NCBI GenBank assembly: GCA_965279075.1
Contig: CBDIHI010000012.1
Coordinates: 682,001-746,000 of the forward strand
DNA: 64,000 nucleotides
DNA from: SZAS-79 sp965279075
Lineage (GTDB): Bacteria; Pseudomonadota; Gammaproteobacteria; Burkholderiales; SG8-39
Direction of reading: 5' to 3'
Shown here: positions 1 through 8,829 of the stretch, piece by piece
Numbering within the stretch: the first letter of the stretch is position 1
Layout: every line of letters starts with the position of its first letter
The notes under the pieces: generated by a model
Databases searched by the model: none
What the model was told of the DNA's origin: nothing
The model's input: the letters and a program-made list of their open reading frames with translations, nothing else
Translations under genes and position numbers: made by a program

Positions 1-1148
1 GGCGCGTCATCAAGGACCGCCGCGGCGCGATCGTCGAGGACCTCGAGTCGATCCGCGCCGCGCAGGACGGCAAGGACCTGACGCTGTCGGTGGACGGCAA
101 GATCCAGAACATCGCCTTCGGCGCGCTGAAGGCGGCGGTCGAGTCCTACAAGGCGAAGGCCGGGGCCATCGTCGTGCTCGACGTGCGCACGGGCGAGGTG
201 CTGGCCCTTGCCAACATGCCGTCCTACAACCCGAACAACCGCGGCAAGCTCACCGGCGCGCAGCTGCGCAACCGCGTGATGACCGACACCTTCGAGCCCG
301 GCTCGACGCTGAAGCCCTTCACGGTCGCGCTGGCCGTGGACGAGGGCCGTGTGCGGCCGGACAGCATGATCCAGACCGCGCCCGGCAAGCTGACTATCGC
401 GAACTTCACGATCCACGACGCGCACGCGGAAGGCGCGCTGTCGGTCGCGCAGGTGATCCAGAAGTCCTCCAACGTCGGCGCCGCGAAGATCGCGCTCGGC
501 ATCCCGAGAGAGGACATGTGGGACATGTTCAAGCGGGTCGGCTTCGGCACGCAGCCCTCGCTTGGTTTTCCCGGCGAGGCGCACGGCAAGGTGCGCGACT
601 GGAAGACCTGGCGGCCGATCGAGCAGGCGACGATGTCCTACGGGCACGGCATTTCGGTGTCGCTGATCCAGCTCGCGCGCGCCTACAGCATCTTCGCGCG
701 GGACGGCGAACTGGTGCCGCTCACGCTGGTGAAGGCCGACATGCCGGCCACCGGCAAGCGCGTGATCTCCGCCGAGACCGCGCAGGCGGTGCGCGCCATG
801 CTCGAGATGGCGGTCCAGCCGGGTGGCACCGCACCGCGCGCGCGGATAATGGGGTACCGGGTCGCCGGCAAGACAGGCACCGCGCACAAGCAGGAGAACG
901 GCGGCTACGCGGCGAAGAAGTACATCTCCTCGTTCGCGGGATTCGCGCCTGCGTCCAACCCCAGGCTCGTCATCGCCGTGATGATCGACGAGCCCTCCAA
1001 CGGGCAGTACTACGGCGGCGCGGTTGCGGCGCCCGTGTTCGCGCAGGTCATGCAGGGCGCGTTGCGCAGCCTGGGCGTGCCGCCCGACGCGCCGATGCAA
1101 CCGGTGGAACTGCCCGGCGAGGGCGACGAAATCAAGGAGGGCACCTGA
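1..1148 (+). CDS. ftsI: Peptidoglycan D,D-transpeptidase FtsI (PBP3), 5' end missing
   Basis: Septal class B penicillin-binding protein that cross-links peptidoglycan at the division site. The left window edge cuts the gene: the frame is already open at base 3, so the membrane anchor and most of the N-terminal pedestal domain are missing. All three transpeptidase motifs are visible: the active-site serine motif STLK, the SSN motif (in SSNVGAAK) and KTGT (in KTGTAHK). The gene heads the dcw cluster seen here; ftsL and mraZ/W would lie upstream, outside the window. Its TGA (1146-1148) overlaps the ATG of a small ORF, and an AAGGAGG sequence lies in its last codons (1134-1140). Confidence 0.96.
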   Translation, partial: RVIKDRRGAIVEDLESIRAAQDGKDLTLSVDGKIQNIAFGALKAAVESYKAKAGAIVVLDVRTGEVLALANMPSYNPNNRGKLTGAQLRNRVMTDTFEPGSTLKPFTVALAVDEGRVRPDSMIQTAPGKLTIANFTIHDAHAEGALSVAQVIQKSSNVGAAKIALGIPREDMWDMFKRVGFGTQPSLGFPGEAHGKVRDWKTWRPIEQATMSYGHGISVSLIQLARAYSIFARDGELVPLTLVKADMPATGKRVISAETAQAVRAMLEMAVQPGGTAPRARIMGYRVAGKTGTAHKQENGGYAAKKYISSFAGFAPASNPRLVIAVMIDEPSNGQYYGGAVAAPVFAQVMQGALRSLGVPPDAPMQPVELPGEGDEIKEGT

Positions 1149-1291
1149 TGCGTTCGATCGTGCTGGCCCTGGTGGAGGCGGTCTGGTCCACCAAGGGCGT
1201 GCTGAGCGGCTGCTGGGACGGGCTGGGGGAACCTTTCGAAGGAATGGGCGAGTGGACGTATTCGGCGCACTGGCGCAGCAGGGAGCGATGA
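1148..1291 (+). CDS. Possible 47-residue protein between ftsI and murE
   Basis: Not recognised. This short ORF has a perfect Shine-Dalgarno AAGGAGG (1134-1140), seven bases ahead of an ATG that overlaps the ftsI stop (TGATG). Its own TGA (1289-1291) overlaps an in-frame ATG of murE at 1288 (ATGA). Codons 1-27 nearly all end in G or C, as in the neighbouring real genes; codon use is less biased afterwards, where it overlaps the murE start region. The product would be tryptophan-rich, with a short hydrophobic start (MRSIVLALVEAVW). It may be a real small protein, a translational-coupling leader for murE, or a chance frame that inherited a ribosome site. I cannot separate these by eye. Confidence 0.35.
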   Translation: MRSIVLALVEAVWSTKGVLSGCWDGLGEPFEGMGEWTYSAHWRSRER

Positions 1292-2727
1292 TCGAGCGGC
1301 TCGTCTCCGACAGCCGGCGCGTCGCGCCCGGCGTCGCTTTCTTCGCCTATCCGGGCGAGTCGAGCGACGGCCGGCGCCACATCCCGGATGCGCTCGCGCG
1401 CGGCGCTGCGGCGGTGGTGTGGGAATCCGAAGGGTTCGGCTGGGACCCGGCCTGGGAGGTGCCCAACGTCGCGGTGCGCGGGCTCAAGGGCGAGGCCGGG
1501 CGCCTCGCGAGCGAGTACTACGGCCGGCCCTCCGAATCGATGTGGATGTGCGGGGTCACCGGCACCAACGGCAAGACCTCCTGCGCGCAGTGGATCGCGG
1601 CCGCGCTCGAAAGGAACGGCGAGCGTGCGGGCGTGATCGGCACGCTGGGCGCGACCTACGGCGGGAGCACGGCCGACCTCGGCAACACCACGCCCGACGC
1701 GCTGGAGCTCCACCGGCTGCTGGCTGAATTCCTCGAGGAGGGCGCGCAGGCGGTCGCGATGGAGGCCTCTTCGCACGGGCTCGAGCAGGGTCGCGTGAAC
1801 GGCGTCGCTTTCGACTGCGCGCTGTTCACCAACCTGACCCACGACCACCTCGACTACCACGGCACGATGGAAGCCTATGCCGCGGCGAAGGCGAGGCTGT
1901 TCGACTTCGACACGCTCCGGCACGCGGTGCTGAACCTGGACGACGTGGCCGGTGTGCGCCTCGCGCAGAAGCTCGCCGACCGCGGCCTGTCGCTGATCGG
2001 CTACAGCCTTTCGGCCGAAGGCATCGTCCCGGGCTGCGTCGGCGCCTGGGTCGCCGCGCGCGACATCAGTATCGGCGCGGACTCCACCGGCCTCACGCTC
2101 GCCACCAGCTGGGGGGATCGGGAAGTGACGCTGCGCCAGCTCGGGCGCTTCAACGTGTCCAACGTGCTCGGCGTGATCGGCTGCCTGCTCGCGCGGGGGC
2201 TGGACATCGACGCGGCGCTCGCTTCGGTGTCCGGCCTGCCCGACGTGCCCGGCCGTATGCAGCGGCTCGGCGGCGCGGGGCGACCGCTGGTCGTGATCGA
2301 CTACGCGCACACGCCCGACGCGCTCGAGAAGGTGCTGAACGCGCTGCGCCCGGTGGCCGACGCCGGCGGCGGGAATCTATCGGTCGTGTTCGGCGCCGGT
2401 GGCGACCGCGACGCGGCCAAGCGTGCGCGCATGGGCGAGGCGGCCTCCCGCATGGCCGACGGAATCGTGCTGACCTCGGACAACCCGCGCAGCGAGGACC
2501 CGGCCGCGATCATCGAAGCGATCCGCGCGGGCGTGAGCGTCGCGCATGCGGTCGAACCGGACCGTGCCAGGGCCATCGTCGCCGCCATCCGCGGCGCGCG
2601 CGTGGGCGACGTCGTGCTGGTCGCGGGCAAGGGCCACGAGACCTACCAGGAAATCGCCGGCCGGCGCCAGCCCTTCTCCGACCAGGCCGTCGCACTGCAG
2701 GCGCTGGCCGCGTGGGGGCAGGCATGA
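1252..2727 (+). CDS. murE: UDP-MurNAc-L-Ala-D-Glu:meso-diaminopimelate ligase MurE
   Basis: Cytoplasmic Mur ligase that adds the third stem residue to the peptidoglycan precursor. The ATP loop GTNGKTS is near residue 105. The DNPR motif (DNPRSEDP, near residue 410) is the usual mark of meso-diaminopimelate specificity. I chose the GTG at 1252: GAAGGA at 1238-1243 lies eight bases upstream, and the resulting N-terminus supplies the roughly 18 residues that normally precede the SDSR motif. The alternative ATG at 1288 would remove most of that segment. The 491 residues are normal for the family. The end overlaps murF (ATGA). Confidence 0.95.
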   Translation: MDVFGALAQQGAMIERLVSDSRRVAPGVAFFAYPGESSDGRRHIPDALARGAAAVVWESEGFGWDPAWEVPNVAVRGLKGEAGRLASEYYGRPSESMWMCGVTGTNGKTSCAQWIAAALERNGERAGVIGTLGATYGGSTADLGNTTPDALELHRLLAEFLEEGAQAVAMEASSHGLEQGRVNGVAFDCALFTNLTHDHLDYHGTMEAYAAAKARLFDFDTLRHAVLNLDDVAGVRLAQKLADRGLSLIGYSLSAEGIVPGCVGAWVAARDISIGADSTGLTLATSWGDREVTLRQLGRFNVSNVLGVIGCLLARGLDIDAALASVSGLPDVPGRMQRLGGAGRPLVVIDYAHTPDALEKVLNALRPVADAGGGNLSVVFGAGGDRDAAKRARMGEAASRMADGIVLTSDNPRSEDPAAIIEAIRAGVSVAHAVEPDRARAIVAAIRGARVGDVVLVAGKGHETYQEIAGRRQPFSDQAVALQALAAWGQA

Positions 2728-4091
2728 TGCGCGTCGCGCAGGCCGCCGCCGTGCTGTACGGCGCGAGCCACGGGCCGGACGCCGAGTTCACCGGCGTGTC
2801 CACCGACAGTCGCTCGATCGGCAAGGGCGACCTCTTCGTCGCGCTGCGCGGCGAGCGGTTCGACGGCCATGCCTTCGTCGCCGCGGTCGGGCGCGCAGGC
2901 GCGGCGGCCGCGATGGTGGACGCGCGCTTCGACACTGCGGGCGTCATGCTGCCCCTGATCGTCGTCGACGACACGCGCTTCGCCCTCGGGCGCCTCGCGC
3001 AGCACTGGCGCGCGCAGTTCGCGCCGGTCATGATCGGCATCGCCGGGTCGAACGGCAAGACGACCACGAAGGAAATGATCGCCAGCATCCTGCGTTCGGC
3101 TGCGGGAGACGCCGCCGTGCTCGCCACCGCCGGCAACCTCAACAACGACATCGGGCTGCCGCTGACGCTGCTGCGGATGCGCGCGCAGCACCGGTGGTGC
3201 GCGATCGAGCTGGGCATGAACCACAAGGGCGAGATCGCCTACCTCGCCCAGATCGCGCGCCCGACCGTGGCTGTGGTCACCAACGCGCAGCGCGAGCACC
3301 TGGAATTCATGGGCTCGGTCGAGGAGGTGGCGGAGGAGAATTCGGCCGTGTTCCGCGCGCTGCCCGAGGACGGCGTAGCCGTGGTCAACGCCGACGATGC
3401 GCATGCGGCGACGTTCCGCGCGGCGGCGCCCGGCCGGCGCGTGGTCGACTTCGCGCTCGACCGTGGCGCCGCCGTCACGGGACGCTACCAGCTCAAACCC
3501 CTGTCTTCCTCGGTGCGCATCACCTGCCCGGACGGCGAGGCGGTGGCCACGCTCGCGATTCCCGGCGTGCACAACGTCATGAACGCCCTGGCCGCGGCGG
3601 CGAGCGCACACGCGGCCGGCATCGGGATCGAAGCAATATCCGCCGGCCTCACGGCGTTCCGCCCCTACGCCGGGCGGCTGCAGGTCAAGCACACCCCGGA
3701 AGGCATGACCGTGATCGACGACAGCTACAACGCCAACCCTGATTCGGTGCGCGCAGCGATCGACGTGCTCGCCGCCACGTCCGGGCGCACCGTGCTCGTG
3801 CTCGGGGACATGGGCGAGGTCGGCGACGAGGGGCCCGACTTCCACGCCGAGATCGGCCGGTACGCGCGCGAGCGCGGCATCTCGAGCGTGCTGGCGCTCG
3901 GCGAATCGACCGCGCACACGGTGGCCGCGTTCGGCCACGAGGCGCGCCACTTCGCGACCCTCGATGACCTCATGGAAGCGCTCGAGCGCGTGCGCGGGCC
4001 GGCCACGACGGTGCTGGTGAAGGGATCGCGCTTCATGCGCATGGAACGCGCCGTCGCCGCGCTCATCGGCACCCCTGTGGAAGCGCACTGA
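2724..4091 (+). CDS. murF: UDP-MurNAc-tripeptide:D-Ala-D-Ala ligase MurF
   Basis: Adds the D-Ala-D-Ala dipeptide to give UDP-MurNAc-pentapeptide in the cytoplasm. The ATP loop is in GSNGKTTTKEM (near residue 113), followed by the central NLNNDIGLP motif and the VIDDSYNANP motif of the MurF C-terminal domain. Start ATG 2724 overlaps the murE stop (ATGATG, so 2727 is an equal alternative one codon later). The 455 residues fit the family. Translation is probably coupled to murE upstream and to mraY downstream, whose ATG overlaps the TGA at 4089-4091. Confidence 0.96.
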   Translation: MMRVAQAAAVLYGASHGPDAEFTGVSTDSRSIGKGDLFVALRGERFDGHAFVAAVGRAGAAAAMVDARFDTAGVMLPLIVVDDTRFALGRLAQHWRAQFAPVMIGIAGSNGKTTTKEMIASILRSAAGDAAVLATAGNLNNDIGLPLTLLRMRAQHRWCAIELGMNHKGEIAYLAQIARPTVAVVTNAQREHLEFMGSVEEVAEENSAVFRALPEDGVAVVNADDAHAATFRAAAPGRRVVDFALDRGAAVTGRYQLKPLSSSVRITCPDGEAVATLAIPGVHNVMNALAAAASAHAAGIGIEAISAGLTAFRPYAGRLQVKHTPEGMTVIDDSYNANPDSVRAAIDVLAATSGRTVLVLGDMGEVGDEGPDFHAEIGRYARERGISSVLALGESTAHTVAAFGHEARHFATLDDLMEALERVRGPATTVLVKGSRFMRMERAVAALIGTPVEAH

Positions 4092-5182
4092 TGCTGCTCG
4101 AACTCGCCCAGTGGCTCGCCAAGGACGTGCGCCTGTTCAACGTCTTCAACTACATCACGCTGCGGGCGGTGCTGGCCTGCCTGACGGCGCTGGCGATCTC
4201 GCTGATCCTCGGGCCGCTGGTGATCAGGAAGCTCACCGCGTACAAGATCGGCCAGTCGGTGCGCGACGACGGTCCCAAGTCGCACCTGACCAAGGCGGGC
4301 ACCCCGACCATGGGCGGCGCCCTGATCCTGCTGTCGATCGGCTTCACGACGCTGCTGTGGGGCGACCTCGGCAACCGCTTCCTCTGGGTCGTGCTGCTGG
4401 TGACGGTCGCGTTCGGCGCGGTGGGCTGGGTCGACGACTATCGCAAGGTCGTGTACCGCAACCCGAAGGGACTGTCGGCGAGGTCGAAGTTCTTCTGGCA
4501 GTCGGTGATCGGGCTGGGCGCCGCGTGCTACCTCGCCTGGAACGCCGGCAGCATGCCCGCGCTCAACGAGCTGATCGTGCCGTTCTTCAAGCACGTGGCC
4601 TACCCGCTCGGCACCTTCGGGTTCATCGTGCTGACCTACTGCGTGATCGTCGGGACCTCCAATGCGGTCAACCTGACCGACGGGCTCGACGGCCTGGCGA
4701 TCATGCCAACGGTGATGGTCGGCAGCGGCCTGGGGATCTTCGCCTACGTCGCCGGCCATTCGGTATTCTCGAAGTACCTCGGCCTGCCCTACATTCCCGG
4801 TGCCGGCGAACTGATCGTGTTCTGCGGCGCGCTGGCCGGCGCGGGCCTGGGTTTCCTCTGGTTCAACGCCTACCCGGCGGAAGTCTTCATGGGTGACGTG
4901 GGCGCGCTCGCGCTCGGCGCGGCGCTCGGCACGATCGCCGTGATCGTCCGCCAGGAGATCGTGCTGTTCATCATGGGCGGGGTGTTCGTCGCCGAGACGC
5001 TGTCCGTGATGATCCAGGTCGTGTATTTCAAGGTCTCGGGGGGCAAGCGCATCTTCCGGATGGCGCCGCTGCACCACCATTACGAGCTCGAGGGCTGGAA
5101 GGAATCGCAGGTCGTGGTGCGGTTCTGGATCATCACGATGATGCTGGTGCTGTTCGGCCTGTCGACGCTGAAGCTCAGGTGA
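4091..5182 (+). CDS. mraY: Phospho-MurNAc-pentapeptide transferase MraY
   Basis: Integral membrane enzyme that transfers phospho-MurNAc-pentapeptide to undecaprenyl phosphate to make lipid I. The 363-residue protein has about ten hydrophobic segments. Family motifs are visible: GTPTMGG (near residue 75), the aspartate pair in GWVDDYRK (near 115), NAVNLTDGLDGL (near 195) and the histidine-rich APLHHHYE loop (near 330). Start ATG 4091 overlaps the murF stop (TGATG). Confidence 0.97.
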   Translation: MLLELAQWLAKDVRLFNVFNYITLRAVLACLTALAISLILGPLVIRKLTAYKIGQSVRDDGPKSHLTKAGTPTMGGALILLSIGFTTLLWGDLGNRFLWVVLLVTVAFGAVGWVDDYRKVVYRNPKGLSARSKFFWQSVIGLGAACYLAWNAGSMPALNELIVPFFKHVAYPLGTFGFIVLTYCVIVGTSNAVNLTDGLDGLAIMPTVMVGSGLGIFAYVAGHSVFSKYLGLPYIPGAGELIVFCGALAGAGLGFLWFNAYPAEVFMGDVGALALGAALGTIAVIVRQEIVLFIMGGVFVAETLSVMIQVVYFKVSGGKRIFRMAPLHHHYELEGWKESQVVVRFWIITMMLVLFGLSTLKLR

Positions 5183-5184
5183 CC

Positions 5185-6609
5185 ATGACGATGCTCGAGC
5201 CGGCCTTCGCCACCCTCCCGCAGCCGCAGCCCATGGCGCTCGCCGGCCGGCGCGTGCTCGTGCTCGGCCTGGGCGACTCCGGCCTGTCGGTGGCGAACTG
5301 GGTGGCACGCGAGGGCGGCACGGTGCGCGTTGCCGACACCCGCGCCGCACCGCCGCGGCTCGCGGCGCTGAGGGCGGCGCAACCCTCGGCCGACGCGGTC
5401 TGCGGCGCCTTCTCGCCGCGCCTGCTCGAAGGCGTGGACCTGGTCTGCGTGAGCCCGGGCCTTTCGCTGGAGGAGGCCGTCGTGCGCGATGCGCTGGCCC
5501 TCGGCATCCCGGTGTGCGGCGACATCGAACTCTTCGCCTGGGGCCTCGCGCGGTACGGCCGCGGCAAGGTGCTCGCCATCACCGGCACCAACGGCAAGAC
5601 GACGGTGACCTCGCTATGCGGGCACCTCCTGCGCGGCGCCGGGATCGACGCCGAAGTCGCGGGCAACATCGCGCCGCCAGCGCTCGACGCGCTGCGCGCG
5701 AGGCTCGACGCCGGCAAGTTGCCGGCCGCCTGGGTGCTGGAACTGTCCAGCTACCAGCTCGAGACCACGTGGTCGCTCGCGCCCGATGCAGCGGCCATGC
5801 TCAACCTCACCGAGGACCACCTCGACCGCTACCCGTCGCTGACCGCGTACGGCGCGGCCAAGGCGAGGATATTCCGGGGTGCGGGGGTGCAGGTGCTCAA
5901 TCGCGACGACCCGGCTTCGCTGGCGATGGCGGGGGCCGGTCGCAGCAGCCTCACCTTCGGGTTGGGTGTGCCGGCCAACGACGGGGAGTTCGGCTGCATC
6001 CCGATGAACGGGGCGCAATGGGTCGCGCAGGGAAGTACGGCGCTGGCGGCCGTAGACGTGCTTCCGCTCCACGGCTGGCACAACACCGCCAACGTCATGG
6101 CGGCGATGGCGCTTGCGCGCGCGGCCGGGGCGTCCCTCGCCGCTTTGTCCGCCGCGGTCGTGACTTTCCGCGGCCTGCCGCACCGGCTGGAGAAAGTGGC
6201 CGCCGTGCGCGGCGTCGATTACTACGACGACTCCAAGGGCACCAACGTGGGCGCGACGATCGCCGCGTTGAAGGGCCTTGCGCGTCCCGTGTTGCTGATC
6301 GCCGGCGGCGTCGGCAAGGGGCAGGACTTCGCGCCATTGGCGCAGCCCGTGGCGGAGTTCGCGCGGCGCGTGCTGCTGATCGGCGAGGACGCCGGCCGAA
6401 TCGAAGCCGCGATCGCCGCGAGCGGCGTGCCGGTGGAGCGCTGTGCCAGCCTGGAGGCCGCGGTGGCCTCCGCCGCGCGGCAGGCGCGCGCCGGGGAGGC
6501 CGTGCTGCTGTCGCCCGCGTGCGCGAGCTTCGACATGTTCCGCGATTACAAGCACCGCGGCGACGCCTTTGCCGCGGCGGCGAGGGCGCTGGAGGCGGGC
6601 CGTGGCTAG
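5185..6609 (+). CDS. murD: UDP-MurNAc-L-Ala:D-glutamate ligase MurD
   Basis: Cytoplasmic Mur ligase that adds D-glutamate to UDP-MurNAc-L-Ala. It has an N-terminal Rossmann-type UDP-binding segment (VLVLGLGDSG, near residue 28), the ATP loop GTNGKTTVTS (near 130) and the Mur-ligase motif NLTEDHLDRY. Start choice is uncertain among GTG 5179 (GTGA overlap with mraY), ATG 5185 and ATG 5191; the AGGTGA at 5177-5182 best suits 5191. The protein begins with a non-conserved tail, so all three are compatible with function. Its TAG stop overlaps the beginning of ftsW. Confidence 0.93.
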   Translation: MTMLEPAFATLPQPQPMALAGRRVLVLGLGDSGLSVANWVAREGGTVRVADTRAAPPRLAALRAAQPSADAVCGAFSPRLLEGVDLVCVSPGLSLEEAVVRDALALGIPVCGDIELFAWGLARYGRGKVLAITGTNGKTTVTSLCGHLLRGAGIDAEVAGNIAPPALDALRARLDAGKLPAAWVLELSSYQLETTWSLAPDAAAMLNLTEDHLDRYPSLTAYGAAKARIFRGAGVQVLNRDDPASLAMAGAGRSSLTFGLGVPANDGEFGCIPMNGAQWVAQGSTALAAVDVLPLHGWHNTANVMAAMALARAAGASLAALSAAVVTFRGLPHRLEKVAAVRGVDYYDDSKGTNVGATIAALKGLARPVLLIAGGVGKGQDFAPLAQPVAEFARRVLLIGEDAGRIEAAIAASGVPVERCASLEAAVASAARQARAGEAVLLSPACASFDMFRDYKHRGDAFAAAARALEAGRG

Positions 6610-7762
6610 CTATGTGTTCGCGCAGCGCGCGCCCTCCGCCGAGTACGACCGGTCCCTCGCGTGGGCCGCGTTCCTGCTCGTGTCCATCGGCCTCGTGATG
6701 GTCTATTCGTCCTCCATCGCCACGGCCGAGTCGAGCCGTTTCACGGGCAACAACTCGGCGTACTTCCTCGTGCGCCAGGGCATCTTCCTCGCGATGGCGC
6801 TGTTCGCCGCGACGCTGACCTTCATGGTGCCGGTGAAGGTGTGGCAGAAGGGCGCGCCGTGGTTCTTCCTCGCCGGGATGGTGCTGTTGGTGGCCGTGCT
6901 GGTCCCGGGCCTCGGGCGCGAGGTCAACGGCGCGCGCCGCTGGCTCAACCTCGTCGTCTTCAACCTGCAGCCCTCCGAGCTGATGAAGCTCGCCGCGGTG
7001 CTCTATGCCGCGGACTACACGGTCAGGAAGCACGCCGTGATGAAGAGCTTCCAGAAGGGCCTGCTGCCCATGCTGGGCGTCATGCTGGGCGTGTCCTGGC
7101 TGCTGCTGCGCGAGCCGGACTTCGGCGCGCTGGTGGTGGTCGCGGTGACGACCTTCGGCATCCTCTTCCTCGGCGGCATGAACGGCCGTCACTTCGTCGC
7201 GCTGGTCGGCATGCTCACGGTCGGCTTCGCGGCGCTGGTGTTGTCTTCTCCCTATCGAATGCAGCGGATCTTCGGCTTCATGGACCCGTGGTCGGACGCG
7301 TATGGCAAGGGCTACCAGCTCTCGCATGCGCTGATCGCGTTCGGCCGCGGCGAATGGTTCGGCGTGGGCCTCGGCGCGAGCGTCGAGAAGCTGCATTACC
7401 TGCCGGAGGCGCACACCGACTTCCTGCTCGCGGTAATCGCCGAGGAGCTGGGGTTCGTCGGCGTGGCCGCGGTGATGGGCCTCTTCGTCTGGCTGGTGTT
7501 CCGGGCGTTCGCGATCGGCCGCCAGGCGGCGCTGCAGGAGCGGCACTTCGCGGCGCTGGCGGCGCAGGGCATCGGCATCTGGATCGGCTTCCAGACGCTC
7601 ATCAACATGGGCGTGAACACCGGGCTGCTGCCGACCAAGGGCCTCACGCTGCCGCTGATGAGCTTCGGCGGCTCCGGCCTCGTGGTGAATTGCGTGGCGC
7701 TTGCGATCCTCCTGCGCATCGACTGGGAAAGCCGCCAGCTGGCGCGGGGCCTGCCCGCATGA
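6602..7762 (+). CDS. ftsW: Septal peptidoglycan glycosyltransferase FtsW (SEDS family)
   Basis: SEDS-family membrane protein that polymerises lipid II at the septum together with FtsI. About ten transmembrane segments; characteristic stretches are NGARRWLNL (near residue 115), the GKGYQLSHALIAFG region (near 240) and PTKGLTLPLMSFGGSG near the C-terminus. I chose GTG 6602, which overlaps the end of murD by eight bases and leaves a short cytoplasmic tail before the first membrane segment. The 386 residues are typical. The downstream murG ATG overlaps its TGA. Confidence 0.95.
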   Translation: MASYVFAQRAPSAEYDRSLAWAAFLLVSIGLVMVYSSSIATAESSRFTGNNSAYFLVRQGIFLAMALFAATLTFMVPVKVWQKGAPWFFLAGMVLLVAVLVPGLGREVNGARRWLNLVVFNLQPSELMKLAAVLYAADYTVRKHAVMKSFQKGLLPMLGVMLGVSWLLLREPDFGALVVVAVTTFGILFLGGMNGRHFVALVGMLTVGFAALVLSSPYRMQRIFGFMDPWSDAYGKGYQLSHALIAFGRGEWFGVGLGASVEKLHYLPEAHTDFLLAVIAEELGFVGVAAVMGLFVWLVFRAFAIGRQAALQERHFAALAAQGIGIWIGFQTLINMGVNTGLLPTKGLTLPLMSFGGSGLVVNCVALAILLRIDWESRQLARGLPA

Positions 7763-8829
7763 GGACGATCATGATCATGGCGGGCGGCACCGGCGGGCAC
7801 GTGTTCCCGGGTCTTGCCGTGGCCGACTTCATGCGCGCGCTGGGCTGGCGCGTGGTGTGGATGGGCTCGCGCGCGGGCATGGAAGCGAGGCTGGTACCGG
7901 CGCACGGATACGAAATGGCGTGGATCCGCGCAAGCGCGCTGCGCGGCAAGGGGCTGGCGGCCAAGCTCATGCTGCCGGTCAGCCTGCTCGTTGCGTTCTG
8001 GCAAAGCGCGCGCGCGATCTTTGCGCTGCGCCCCGACGTGGTGCTCGGCATGGGGGGCTACGTGGCCTTCCCGGGCGGCATGATGGCTTCGTTGCTCAAC
8101 AAGCCGCTCGCGGTTCACGAGCAGAACGCGGTAGCCGGCCTCACCAACCGGGTCCTTGCCAGGGTTGCGGACCGCGTGATGGCCGCGTTTCCGGGCGCGC
8201 TGAAGGCGGCGCAGTGGACCGGGAACCCGGTGCGTGCCGAGATATCCGCGTTGCCGGAGCCTGCGGCGCGGTATGCGGGGCGAGCAGGCCCCCTCAAGGT
8301 GCTCGTCGTCGGCGGGAGCCTCGGCGCCCAGGCGCTGAACAAGGCGGTGCCCGGCGCGCTCGCGCTGATCCCCGCGGCGGAACGGCCGAGCGTCGTGCAC
8401 CAGGCCGGCGAGAAGAACCTCGAAGCCCTGCGGGCGGAATACGCCGCGGCCGGTGTCGACGGCGAGTTGTTGCCCTTCATTGACGACATGGCTGCCAGGT
8501 ACGCGCAGGCCGACCTCGTGATCTGCCGGGCGGGTGCACTGACCGTGTCCGAGCTTGCGGCGGCCGGCATGCCGAGCCTGCTCGTGCCCTTCCCGTTCGC
8601 CGTGGACGATCACCAGACCGCGAACGCGAGGTTCCTGGCCGACAGCGGCGCGGCGCTGCTGATCCAGCAGGCGGACATGAACCCCGGCCGCCTCGCGGAA
8701 CTGATCCGCACCCTGGACCGGGAGAAACTCCTCGCGATGGCGGAGAAGGCGCGCGCGCTGGGCAAGCCCGAGGCGACGCGGCTCGTCGCCGAGGCGTGCA
8801 TAGCGATGGCGGGAGGGGCGCGGGCATGA
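7759..8829 (+). CDS. murG: Lipid II synthase MurG (UDP-GlcNAc transferase)
   Basis: Peripheral membrane glycosyltransferase (GT-B fold, GT28) that adds GlcNAc to lipid I, giving lipid II. It shows the N-terminal glycine-rich loop GGTGGHVFPG (near residue 10), a second one in VVGGSLGAQALN (near 185), and the UDP-GlcNAc site CRAGALTVSELAAAG (near 257). ATG 7759 overlaps the ftsW stop (ATGA); the 356 residues are standard. murC starts inside its stop codon. Confidence 0.96.
   Translation: MRTIMIMAGGTGGHVFPGLAVADFMRALGWRVVWMGSRAGMEARLVPAHGYEMAWIRASALRGKGLAAKLMLPVSLLVAFWQSARAIFALRPDVVLGMGGYVAFPGGMMASLLNKPLAVHEQNAVAGLTNRVLARVADRVMAAFPGALKAAQWTGNPVRAEISALPEPAARYAGRAGPLKVLVVGGSLGAQALNKAVPGALALIPAAERPSVVHQAGEKNLEALRAEYAAAGVDGELLPFIDDMAARYAQADLVICRAGALTVSELAAAGMPSLLVPFPFAVDDHQTANARFLADSGAALLIQQADMNPGRLAELIRTLDREKLLAMAEKARALGKPEATRLVAEACIAMAGGARA

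Noticed and set aside
1024..1251. Longer murE N-terminus reaching into ftsI
   Set aside because: It would overlap most of the ftsI end and has no family similarity; GTG 1252 has a ribosome site and gives the normal MurE length.
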